Source: Heliocybe sulcata
Taxonomy: Eukaryota > Basidiomycota > Agaricomycetes > Gloeophyllales > Gloeophyllaceae
Direction of reading: 5' to 3'
DNA length: 64,000 bases
Assembly (NCBI GenBank): GCA_004369045.1
Contig: ML213531.1
Coordinates: 184,483-248,482 of the forward strand
Shown: piece after piece, positions 33,096 to 42,902 of the stretch
Position numbering within the stretch: position 1 is the first letter of the stretch
How the letters are laid out: each line of letters begins with the position of its first letter
The notes under the pieces: model-generated
What the model was told of the DNA's origin: nothing
The model's input: only the letters and a program-made list of their open reading frames with translations
Databases searched by the model: none
Program-made: the position numbers and the translations under genes

Positions 33096-34552
33096 GGTTT
33101 ACTCACCCATCGCAAATCTCGCACATGCTAGCTCGTTATCCTCTCCGTTCTCTTCTCCCAGAACATCATGCTCACCACATCGTGGATGTGATAATGTGAC
33201 CCATCACGTGGGCATCACAAGGCAGTCACGCGCATCCACAGCTTGCCACTCTTGCAAAGAATCGGCTCTCACACCTTGCACCTATGCGCATTTCTCAAAC
33301 AAGCACTCACAGCGATGTTTAAAAATGATACGTACCATGCATAAACCGCCAGGAGCCATTTCGGCCCCCATGAAACCCATGCTCTGGCTGCCTGCTTCTC
33401 TCTCCCAAGTCTCTTCCAGACCCGGCAGCTTTCCGAACATCGACTGAATCCAAAACAGATAATACGACGAGGAGAATCTGAAGCCCTTCAAAGCAGTAGC
33501 CATTGAGGTCGGAGATGCGGAACAGCAGGCATCTGTGCATAATCCACGGATAGGGGCTTCTAACATCCGCTGGTGGCAAATCTCGCGTTTATCTCGCATG
33601 GTCAGCATACATACTGGAAAATGAGGAGTATGGATAGCACTGAAGTGCGGGATCACCAGCTAAGTCTCGTTCCACGAACTATCAGAGAACTGCGCAGCCT
33701 ACGTGGTGCCACAAGACTCGTAGGCCCGCAACATCATCGGTATACCTCCAGGGCACTGTATGACAACGTCTAGAGAGAAAACAGAGTGCCGTCATGCACA
33801 CCTCGATAATAACCGAGTGAGTGCTTGGGAATACTGGCACGAAGGCGGCGACTGACTGAGAACCAACGACAGGACTAAAGGAAGCAAGAATTTGGAGGAC
33901 GGCGAAACCAAGGTGAGAGTAACTGCTGGCCTCCACAACGCGGCAAAGTGTGAGTTGTAGCCTCTCTTTTCTGTCAACCTTCCTCTGACGAAACAGAGGA
34001 AGCCAGATCCACCGAAGAACAAGCAACAGCAAAGCATGCCACGAACGGAAGCCACTGAACTGACTTCCATTATGCCTTTGCGCTCATACTTGAGCGCCAT
34101 AAGGTCATGATAACGCCTGCTGCCCCATTTCACAAGTACAGAACGCCACAGCGCTCAATCAACGCACATGCGTGCACAGCTATCAACGGAACGAAGGGTT
34201 GCTTTCACTCACTAGCGAGCAGACCGGCGCATACCATCCTCACACTCCTCGAAGCTCCCTCCTCTCAGCATGAGAAGGACCATGAGCGCGACGATCCGCG
34301 CTCCCACCTCGGCTTGCGAGATCTCCAGCGCCGTCTATGAATATCGACCAGTAATTGCTGCCTGTCTACACCAATCCTGACGAGGCGAAACGGATTTTGG
34401 AGGGCGAGCTAATGTCTGGCGCGTTTCCAGCACCTCATCCGGCGCTGACGATGCCGATATCTATAGGACTCGCTCGAGTATGTCGTGCCATGTTGTGAGT
34501 TCAGCCGCGTTGTCTGTGTTTAGGCTGCTTTCAGAGCAGAAAGAGTGCTCAA
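33096..34552. other. Unresolved stretch, possible membrane-protein remnant
   Basis: On the minus strand at 34070-33780, LLLLVLRWIWLPLFRQRKVD and SYSHLGFAVLQILASFSPVV look like membrane helices with a basic loop. Neighbouring frames do not join into a gene. On the plus strand around 34350-34470 there is an open stretch (YTNPDEAKRILEGELMSGAF) interrupted shortly after. No family is recognised and remnants are likely. Confidence 0.3.
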
Positions 34553-34561
34553 GGAGACAAG
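34553..34561. repeat. Left 9-base target duplication of the Mutator-like element
   Basis: GGAGACAAG, identical to 36329-36337. Confidence 0.8.
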
Positions 34562-34751
34562 CAGGCTCCTAAAACCAGCCATCGAGCGTTCTCGTTCCAC
34601 TCTGAGGGCATGTGGGAAGAACATATGTATTAGGAATATCTGACATATACCAAATATACTCACTTACCATAAATAGAAGTCAGCTAAGAGGAAGAGAACG
34701 CTCTGTGACGGCTGGCCAAAGTGGTAGCCGGAGATCACCGAGGGTGACGCG
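34562..34751 (+). repeat. Left 190-base terminal inverted repeat of the MULE
   Basis: About 98% identical to the reverse complement of 36139-36328; the similarity ends sharply at ggtgacgcg. Confidence 0.85.
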
Positions 34752-35214
34752 AAAACGGCGCTCAAGAGCGCCCAAAGTTCTCACAGATTAGTCAGCACGA
34801 TCTCAAGATCTCAGGAGATCAGCGCTGGCCACACAGGGTGAGAAGTGATGGACTCCGATGGAGGTTCCGGTCGTCCTTCCCTGTACATATATATATTGAA
34901 GCACAGTACCCTAGTCAGAAAGTACGGAGACACTGGAAAGAAGGGTATAGCAATAAATACAAATTCTTCTACTTCATGATGAAGATATATGTCGAGCCGG
35001 TGAATGCCGGAGGTGACATTTTGACATGAAATACGGTGCAATGGTACGAAGAATTTGTCATAAAAAAGCTTTACATCACCCGAAAGAAATATAAAATGTA
35101 TGTAGGGCCTCATTTTGGGGAATACTGCCTCACTAGCACTAAAATATATGAAACCATCCATGGCCGGTAATTACCGAGGTGTAGACTTAGCTGTGAGGCA
35201 GGCCAAAAAATCTG

Positions 35215-35310
35215 AAAAAGTACAACCAGTAGGAGTCGAATGAAGGACCTCCCGAATTGCATAGGATATGCACTACGAGACCCAACCCACTACACTACAG
35301 TGATCTTGTA
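35215..35310 (-). repeat. tRNA-like sequence inside the MULE
   Basis: The minus strand reads TAGTGTAGTGGGTT (A-box-like) and, about 50 bases on, CATTCGACTCC (B-box-like), with a small hairpin (TGCATA/TATGCA) between. This suggests a tRNA pseudogene or SINE head. A clean acceptor stem is not seen. Confidence 0.35.
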
Positions 35311-35311
35311 A

Positions 35312-35530
35312 GTGCTGGTTCCTTATTTTCTATGTACATTCAAATGCCGCTGCCAAAGGGAGAGTCCATACCAAAAGGGGTCTGAGTCGGACCCCGATCG
35401 GCTTCGGGAAGCTGCCATTTTGGGTGCAATTGCCGATTACGGTAACGCAAAGCGCCGGCGACGGCGTGAGAACTTTGGGCGCTCTTACTCGCCCACGAAA
35501 ACTCAAGAAACGTCAAGAGAAGTCAATTGA
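35312..35530 (+). pseudogene. Coding-like fragment carried by the MULE (basic, Arg-rich)
   Basis: The frame includes SDPDRLREAAILGAIADYGN followed by KRRRRRENFGRS. It resembles an exon of a host or element protein with a basic patch, but has no start or domain I can name. It ends at 35530. Confidence 0.3.
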
Positions 35531-35738
35531 CGTCGCATCTATCGATATTTGCCAGTATTTACTTCTTGCCCTAGAATGGATTACCTCGGTAGCAAGTGTC
35601 CTGTGCGGGTACGCTAAGCCTAAATACAGGGATGCACGGTCGATGCACCATTCTGTCGAGCCTGCCGCTGCATGTTATACATGTTGTGATAGATCTTAGA
35701 GATATCAATACAGCCTGGAGATATTTCAAACCTCCTCG

Positions 35739-36077
35739 GTGGGCCTCGCAATTGACCAGCTGCAGTCGGTACTGAATTATCTTCGTGACTGCGGCGCAAC
35801 CGTCGGCGATTTCTTCATGGTGCCACTTGAGTACGGTAGCCTCAGCAACGGTTATGTAGCGGCTAATACTATGCAGATCAGCAACGTATTATTGAATGTG
35901 TTGGTCACTTACCCGAACACTCGGCAGGAGCTCTTCACCGGGAACATAGTAAATATTATGAAGTCGGACTATCCACAAGAGATACAAAAACTTACTGACA
36001 TCAAGACTGGCCTACGTTTCAAAACCAGTGCTGCTACGAGTGGGCAAATAGATGCATTGAAAGGTCACTCAGCATGA
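35739..36077 (+). pseudogene. Coding-like fragment of an uncharacterised basidiomycete protein inside the MULE
   Basis: The open frame begins LAIDQLQSVLNYLRDCGATV and continues DFFMVPLEYGSLSNGYVAAN and TYPNTRQELFTGNIVNIMKS, stopping at 36077. Its layout (a short helical lead, then a Trp/Tyr-poor helical body) is like the N-terminal part of hypothetical proteins that recur near basidiomycete transposons. It looks truncated. Function unknown. Confidence 0.35.
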
Positions 36078-36138
36078 CGTTTCGGGGATGGTGGCAAACA
36101 GGAGCAAATAGCATATAAACGAGGCTGTTTAGAGGTTC

Positions 36139-36328
36139 CGCGTCACCCTCGGTGATCTCCGGCTACCACTTTGGCCAGCCGTCACAGAGCGTTCTCTTCC
36201 TCTTAGCTAACTTCTATTTATGGTAAGTGAGTATATTTGGTATATGTCAGATATTCCTAATACATATGTTCTTCCCACATGCCCTCAGAGTGGAATGAGA
36301 ATGCTCGACGGCTGGTTTTAGGAGCCTG
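36139..36328 (-). repeat. Right 190-base terminal inverted repeat of the MULE
   Basis: Reverse complement of 34562-34751 with about four transitions. Confidence 0.85.
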
Positions 36329-36337
36329 GGAGACAAG
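36329..36337. repeat. Right 9-base target duplication of the MULE
   Basis: GGAGACAAG, identical to 34553-34561. Confidence 0.8.
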
Positions 36338-37695
36338 CTATCGAACCGATGTTAAGAGGGCGTCCTGTTGTATTCACGCATGTAGGACGAGGAAAGAACA
36401 TGCAGCGACCTCCACCCCAAAGGTGCGCCTTCCCACGTTTATTTCCGCGGCCAGCGGAGACCATCCGTAGCATGCATTGTAACTGATGGGCAATATTGCT
36501 GATCACACTTCCAGTAACCGAATATATGACTGCCCTGTAAATGTGGCCCAATATCGGGAAGTCACGGTTGAAATATCCGTGCAATTGGATACATGATTAT
36601 CTATTTGATATATCACATATCGTTAAAATGAGAACATATATCTACAATTTGTGTGATTCTATGACTTGCAAGGCATATTTGTTATTCACGTGCAAAGGTT
36701 AAGGTGAATGGTGATCTCATATTTGGCCGAAGCTACGGCAGAAAGTAAAAATTTTAAATATTAGCTTCTCACGTAGTTCTGTCTGTATTACATATATAGA
36801 AAAACATATCCATATACAGTAGAAGTTTGTTGGACATTTCAAATTTTCTGCTTCGAAATGATGATGGCTAATATTTCTTCCAGCACCAGTGGGACAAATG
36901 TCAAAACAAAACCGGGGACCAACATTTGTCATGGCGATATATTCCATATATGGGTTCCCATTCGGGTCTGTTGGGGTATCCTGAAGTAAATTTGAAATTC
37001 CACACATCAAGCATATCTCGGAAGATATACCAGATATGGGCGATAATCCCAGTGCAATGAAATATTCGAAATTGTTGTCGATCAAAAACTCAATACAAAT
37101 AAGAATTATACTTATAACTACACATCGGACAATATTTATAATTTACTTCAACATATTCCAACATAGTGTAGCTTCGTATGTATTTCATATATATAAATTC
37201 CTATACACAATATAACATATATAAAAAATAACCTGCCATTTCCGGTGAATATTATATATCAAAGCCCACATCTCAATTTAGGTCGGCATTTACAGCGATC
37301 ACGTATATTCGGTTCCCTCCGGTGTCAGCCTTTCACGTCTCTCGATCGTGACACAATTTCCCGGTCGAATCGACGCCTGGTCGTGGCGATGTCAGCCGCT
37401 CTATCGCGCGGGACACCAGGCTCAAGCCAAGACATGGACTTGGTTCGTACTGCGGGCGACGCTGGCGCGCGATACATTCGAGAACGATGTCCATGTTGCA
37501 GTATGTGGGTCCTGTTTCCCATCTGATATAACTTTTCCGGTCATGTGCGAGAAGACATACGGAACCAGATTGGTCAACGAATTACGCGCCGTTCGCCTCG
37601 TGCCCCTCGAGTAAAGATGCAAGAAGATAAGTTCTTCCTCTCGCACTTTTCGTCAAATCCTCCTGCAGGGCGAGCATTGTCGAAGGCCGCTCAAG
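36338..37695. other. Gene-free region with an AT-rich island (about 36580-37260)
   Basis: The island is visibly richer in A+T than the rest of the window, with many atata runs. One minus-strand frame of 122 codons (36717-37085) is open, but its composition follows the AT bias and I recognise no domain. The right part (37260-37695) should hold the promoter of ULD copy 2. Confidence 0.4.
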
Positions 37696-38975
37696 ATGTC
37701 TCTGTCAGGCCTCGAGGTCGGCTTCACCATGGGGTCGATAGGAGATTTCACCGCTCTGCTTGGCCTGATACGCGCGGTATCGTTCAAGCTTGGAAGCTTC
37801 CGTACAGACTCGGACAAGCAAGCGCGCCTGAAGAAGGAGTTGGAGTTACTGGACATTGTCGTCTGCCAGGCGTCAGCGGTTATGGCTACGTATCGCGACG
37901 CCAATCCCAGTCGTTCGTTTGAGATTTGCACGGTTGTAGAGACTTGCATGTCGGTGGTCAACTCTGTTGCTGTACGAATGGATCAGATCGAGCGGATCGT
38001 GAAAGAGGGGAGCAAGGGTCCGAGCTGGAAGGCCTTCTTCACTTGCGTCGCCTTGAACAAATTCCCAAGAGAGGAGGTCCTGTTCTTTCTAGACGAACTA
38101 CAGACAGCACGCTCAAGGCTGAAGGCAATCCTCGGACTTGTGCCAAGGTATGTCTCTTTTGTTCATTACACTCTGTGCTAACGTCTGGAATAGTAATTCC
38201 ACTGAGGATTCTCGGAATGCTGGACCGCTCAGTGTCAACCGCTCCCCTCGCTGGAAAACGCTTGGGTACACCTGGGAGGGCGGCACTGAACTCGGCATGG
38301 AACCCATCATGTTGACGTCACCTACCGGAGAGATCCTACCCATTCCGTTCGAGCTGTGTACGGACTTACATGTACGTGCGTCTCCTATAACGTTCCGCCA
38401 TATGCTCATAGAAGCATAGGCACTCACGGACTTGGCGATGGTTTATCTGAGCGGGAACCCATGGGCAGAGATGGCCCGCAGGGCATCCTTTGCATTCGCT
38501 TTGCCGCATCAAGACGTGGAGCTTATTCCAGTGAACAGATGGGTACTCGGGTCTCGCGAGCTACCGACTCTGCATCCTGGAATGAGTATCACGCTCTCCG
38601 TCCACGTGAATGTCATTTATTGTGGGGAATGCGTAGCTGGCAGGGATTCTCTTCGCGGCTGTAGCATGTTTGCCGGCAGGTGGTGGAGGCGGCAGAAAAC
38701 TTGGCCCTCTACCCTCGCAAAAATGCTGAGAAGGTTGGTACTTCTTTTCTCTCACACGATAACACATGTTAATGAAGACTAGAGAGTATCCACCCGTAAT
38801 CAAGGACCTGATTCGTATGAATCGACGAATGGAGTCACCCAACCGACGCCGGTATTGCATTATCTTCCAGTTTACGGTACGCATTCCAATGGTCAGGTAT
38901 ATGGAAGTATACTCGCCTGTGTTGGAGGAAGTGCTTCCATCAGGTGATGTTGTAGTTCATGAGTTTGAATGTTAA
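37696..38975 (+). CDS. HeLo-like / ubiquitin-like domain (ULD) protein, copy 2
   Basis: Paralogue of the gene at 30776 with the same span (1280 bases), the same four exons and the same intron positions. It opens MSLSGLEVGFTMGSIGDFTA and continues ALLGLIRAVSFKLGSF, with a helical N-terminal half ending in ARSRLKAILGLVP. The ULD-like half follows: WKTLGYTWEGGTELGMEP, LTSPTGEILPIPFELCTDLH, ARRASFAFALPHQDVELIPV and YCIIFQFTVRIPMVRYMEVY. The stop is at 38973-38975. Both copies keep clean splice sites and open frames, suggesting both are or recently were functional. It is convergent with the helical gene at 39.3 kb, as copy 1 is with its decayed partner. Confidence 0.72.
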
Positions 38976-39285
38976 TTTACCGCTCGTAAACTCGTGGGCT
39001 AATGTATGGCCGTTATTTCATCGCTGTGTAACATGGGGCAGTTTTTTTTTCCTCTTTTTCGTTTCTTGTTGGGGAGAGCTCTCATGGTACACGACAGTAG
39101 GATATACAGAACTCGGCAATCCTGGCCATTAGACATTGTTAGTGTCACTTACTCGCTCGCATTGTAGTACACTATAGTAGGATGTAGACAGCTCAAAAGA
39201 CACGTCATCGGGAAGATGGCATAGTATGACCATCAGTCTCCCTAGCCGCAGTAGAGGTATGCTAACTCTTACGAGATATAGCTGC

Positions 39286-40092
39286 TTACTTGCATAAAAT
39301 AAATGTGAACATAGTGTAGAGTTCCCCGGACATGACCATCCAAGCATCGAGCGCATTGGCGGCACTGATGATGCTAGGAGACGAGAAAACAACAGCTGGA
39401 GAAAGGAATGCTTGCCGTGCCGGACTTTTTGCAGAGGTCACGAAGCTCGGCACTGGCAAGAAGGGGTGGTGCACAGGAGGGAAAAATGTCCTTGATGAGC
39501 CTGCCGTTCTTACATCAGTATACGCATAAGGAGAAAGTATTATGAGGACGATACTCAACGGTACACGAGAACCCGGGTGGCCAGAATCATCCAAAGCTGC
39601 CACAATGTCTTGTATACTATCCCACTGTAGTTCGTCGTTGACCATCCGCCCCACAAGCATGAGTGGCGCCCCGAAAAATAGCATTTCCAGTACATTTCTA
39701 ACATGGAGATGACCGCGGCTATCGTCAGGAAGGATTTCCAGAAGGTAGTCGAGGATATGTGAGGTGATAGTAGCCTGGAGAACTGGTAGTTGCGGGGCTC
39801 GGTTTAGGAGACTGAGCAGACGATCATCGAGTAGAATATCGAGCGAGTGCGGTTTTCGACACAATATTCCCGGAATATCATGACAGAGACTGAGTTCTGC
39901 GTCGAGGATTCCTGAAGCGACATCGGCGACAATATTGCGGACAAGGCCATGGCTGTCGGCCATGGAGGCGGCTTCGACGATAGCGACCACCAAGCGATCT
40001 TGGTATGTGATCATGGCGCTGGACAGCTGAAGTGAGCAGCTTCGCCACGCCTCTTGCAGGTTCGAGACTTGGTGGTTCAGGCTTTCTGGCAT
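39286..40092 (-). CDS. Alpha-helical protein of unknown function, partner of ULD copy 2
   Basis: An uninterrupted frame from the ATG at 40092 (MPESLNHQVSNLQEAWRSC) to the stop at 39286, about 268 residues; the frame stays open upstream, so an earlier exon may exist. It is rich in amphipathic helices: AMITYQDRLVVAIVEAASM, NIVADVASGILDAELSL, PHSLDILLDDRLLSLLNRAP, VLQATITSHILDYLLEILPD and HVRNVLEMLFFGAPLMLVGR. This could be an armadillo/HEAT-like solenoid, but no repeat consensus is clear. The last third is Pro/Ser-rich, then helical. The decayed copy at 32.4-33.1 kb matches from the KPHSLDI segment through VPLSI. Function unknown. Confidence 0.5.
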   Translation of the reverse strand: MPESLNHQVSNLQEAWRSCSLQLSSAMITYQDRLVVAIVEAASMADSHGLVRNIVADVASGILDAELSLCHDIPGILCRKPHSLDILLDDRLLSLLNRAPQLPVLQATITSHILDYLLEILPDDSRGHLHVRNVLEMLFFGAPLMLVGRMVNDELQWDSIQDIVAALDDSGHPGSRVPLSIVLIILSPYAYTDVRTAGSSRTFFPPVHHPFLPVPSFVTSAKSPARQAFLSPAVVFSSPSIISAANALDAWMVMSGELYTMFTFILCK

Positions 40093-42476
40093 TGGGAGTG
40101 GATGATACGGGGTGAGGGATGCGATGAATAGAGCTATGTGTAGAATGAGGAGGATATCGACATACCTCTCGCAATAAATACTGCGTACGCCACAGTAAGC
40201 AAACCGCATACTGCAGTGCACGAGCCACATACCTCCTAGGGTGCCACAACGATAGCTCGCCACTTTGGCACAGGTTCACAAGGGAAGTCCTCGGGCACAA
40301 ATATCATATACCTGGTGACACCTAGGGTGGTACGCTTCCGGAGGAGGCTGCTCGCACTGGTGCCAAATCGAAGGGCCAGCTTTAAGCTGTAACGCCACGT
40401 AAGACGACGTACCATATACTGGAATAAAGCAAGCCCCTACCACTTGTATTCTACGTATCACGTCTCAAGGGACAAACGAGGTAAATGTCCATGATCTATG
40501 ACTCGGACATAACCCGCTTGTCTCCTGGAACGCGACGTGCCCGAAATGTTGAGGACACAGCATCTCGATAACTGGGCAGATACGCCACAATCGCTATTGA
40601 CGGCGGCCTGCGGCTCGAGAGGGCAAGACGCGCCAATGAATATGCATCGCCCCAGAATGGCATTGTGGCGAACGCGTCGACGGTGCAACCGAAGCCAGAT
40701 GCGCCACACCCCGAAAAGGAAGGTACCGGTTTGTCGCAGCCACGAGATAAACCCTGACCCTACTTTTCGAGCACTCAAGAAGCAGCACAGCAATCAAGAT
40801 GTGGCTCGATCGATAGGCTGGCCCAGTGGCACCGGCTTGGTGCAACAGACGCACCTCATCTCTCATACAGCTTCGACGGTCCTTGTGCCAAGGCGAGTCC
40901 AAAGAATGGCCAGGGACCAATATCTGTTAAGAGCTTGAGCCGATAATGGAACTTTGTGTAAATGGCGGCACTCGTGTGTCAGCGAACCGAGCACCTACTA
41001 CGCCTCGCTCAGGACATGAAGTTAGATATAACGCCTATCTGAGGATTCGGCCAGAGTATCAATCATTTCTGCCTAAATTGCTGAGGTTGAATACGAGTAT
41101 CATATATCAAAAGTAACCGACTGTGACAAACCGGTTCATCCGTCGAGTACTGCCAACGGTAAACTCCTAGCCGGAGACAAGTTACTAAGCAATAGACATA
41201 TCCAAGCCGAGAGGATCTACCACGTCGTATTGGAGTGGATAGGCCGCACTCGATATGCAGAACACCGGCGTAGTACGCTGCAGGTGGTCTTCTAGGTGTG
41301 GCGTCATGATCAAAATTATGGTTGAGGTTGAGGGCCGCACTATATTTGGCATTATTTGTAAGCGGTGGCGCACACAAGTAAGATATATGTCTCGGAACTC
41401 ATTAATATTAGCATGGTCTCTCAGATTTTGAAGCTCATCCAGTTGGTAAACGATGTGGAATAGGCTTATATTACAAAATAGCTACGTTTAAAGCGGCAAC
41501 AGGCATGAAATATTCCATGATTCGTTCGTGCCACATACATACCACAACGTACGTACGTGTCACGCACACTTCGACCGCCGGTTAACCAGACCAATAAGTT
41601 CAATGAGTAATCTTCTCGTTTCTGTACAAGATATAAGAGAAGAAAGTACATATTGCTTGAAGCTTGAAGCTCCAAACCGGTTCAATTTGATCAGCTGGTG
41701 GAATAGTGGCCACGATCAGACATGCTATCCGCGAGCCATACGAGCCGCACAAGCCGCCATCAGTCCTAGGGAGATCCTTCTCAGGACAGCCTCAGTGGTA
41801 CTGCACTCAGGGTGCGACTGGTGGCAGGATCTGTAAGCATACCTTGGTGCGGCGGCCGCGTCCGATGAGATCTATGGGGGAATGACTCTCCAATTCATGC
41901 AATAATCAGCACAGAAACGGTAGGGAACAAAGCTCTTTGTACTGTTGCATTGGAGGGCCTGCCGGGTAAGACGGCGTACAATAATGCTTCTCCATTACGC
42001 GCGTTGCTGAGGCGTCAAATTTAACGCCCCGGGGACGTATCGTTCCATAAGCTGTTCAAGTTTCATGAAGTCCTCCAAATTATTATATCGGTAATAGGCA
42101 GTACATACAGTCAATATCAGCAACTCTGGATAGGGAAGCATTGTCTTCGAGTGCAGTGAAGGGTGCCTCTCCTCTCCAGATCCTCGCATGCGGCACGGCC
42201 CCGACTCGTGCTTACCAGGACATTCCGGACCAAGTGAAAACCTCTCCATACCATCTCGGATATGCGGCTCATAGGAGCCTTACTTATTAGCAGCAATTAG
42301 AGTGATCAGAAATGAATTCTCAACAACTTTGACGAGCGTTTGCGACATATTACCTAATCTGGCATTCTTTTCCACGCCACCTATATTGCGTGGCTGCACC
42401 GCGCGCCACGACATTGAGGAGACGCGCCTTACTCCTACGTACAGTATTCTGCCTGAGTTCCACCTTGCTTGCAAAC
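40093..42476. other. Intergenic, nothing recognised
   Basis: 2.4 kb with short frames only. The first 350 bases may hold upstream exons of the helical gene. A minus-strand frame at 41995-42249 ends YRYNNLEDFMKLEQLMERYV and has protein-like composition but no known motif. The last part is the Kish promoter. Confidence 0.35.
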
Positions 42477-42836
42477 ATGGTGAGTCCATAGCTACTTTAC
42501 ATGAGCCGTAACTAACGAAAGGATACATAGTCTGCTTTGTTCAACTTCCAATCTCTGCTCCTGGTCATTCTGTTGATGATATGCACCTGCACGTACATTC
42601 GTGCTGTGGCACCGCGTCTGATAGACAGAAACAAGGAAGGGTGAGTAGAATCCAGCATCTCGTTGAACCTTCTAAGGCCTAGCTAGGTTTCTTGGGCTGT
42701 TTTGGATGTCGGCGCGGATTGGTGAGCGTTTAGGCCAAATTCCATGCCTAGTGCTAAAGAGCGAGCAGGGGAACGGCTGTCTCCATATGTCGCCCTCGCA
42801 TGCATAGCCATGGCAGTTACAATACTCTCCCAATAA
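42477..42836 (+). CDS. Kish / TMEM167 small secretory-pathway membrane protein
   Basis: Conserved eukaryotic protein of about 70 residues with two membrane helices, needed in the early secretory pathway (Golgi). Four exons: the first contains only the ATG (42477-42479, donor gtgagtcc). Exon 2 (42531-42640) reads [20 protein letters not shown] and [17 protein letters not shown]. Exon 3 gives [12 protein letters not shown], and exon 4 [19 protein letters not shown] ending SQ, with TAA at 42834-42836. Splicing restores the family consensus exactly. The stop is 66 bases from the convergent SMC2 stop, so the 3' ends may overlap. Confidence 0.93.
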
Positions 42837-42902
42837 TCATACACGACTATACAAGAGGAACAGAAGGACCAAATGTGCGAGCTCTATCTACAACCACTGT
42901 CA

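Larger units (their letters stand above)
34562..36328. mobile_element. Non-autonomous Mutator-like element (MULE), 1767 bases
   Basis: The ends are long inverted repeats of 190 bases (34562-34751 and 36139-36328) starting CAGGCTCCTAAAACCAGCC. They differ at about four positions by eye, all transitions. A perfect 9-base direct repeat (GGAGACAAG) flanks the element. Long inverted repeats plus a 9-base duplication are the hallmark of the Mutator superfamily. No MURA-type transposase is present, so it depends on an element elsewhere. The interior carries short coding-like pieces (see separate entries) and a tRNA-like sequence, so it may be a Pack-MULE that has picked up host DNA. The near identity of the ends implies a recent insertion. 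Confidence 0.85.

Noticed and set aside
34562-36328. The long repeats read as LTRs of a retroelement
   Set aside because: The two 190-base repeats are inverted, not direct, and the flanking duplication is 9 bases. No retroelement coding sequence lies between them.
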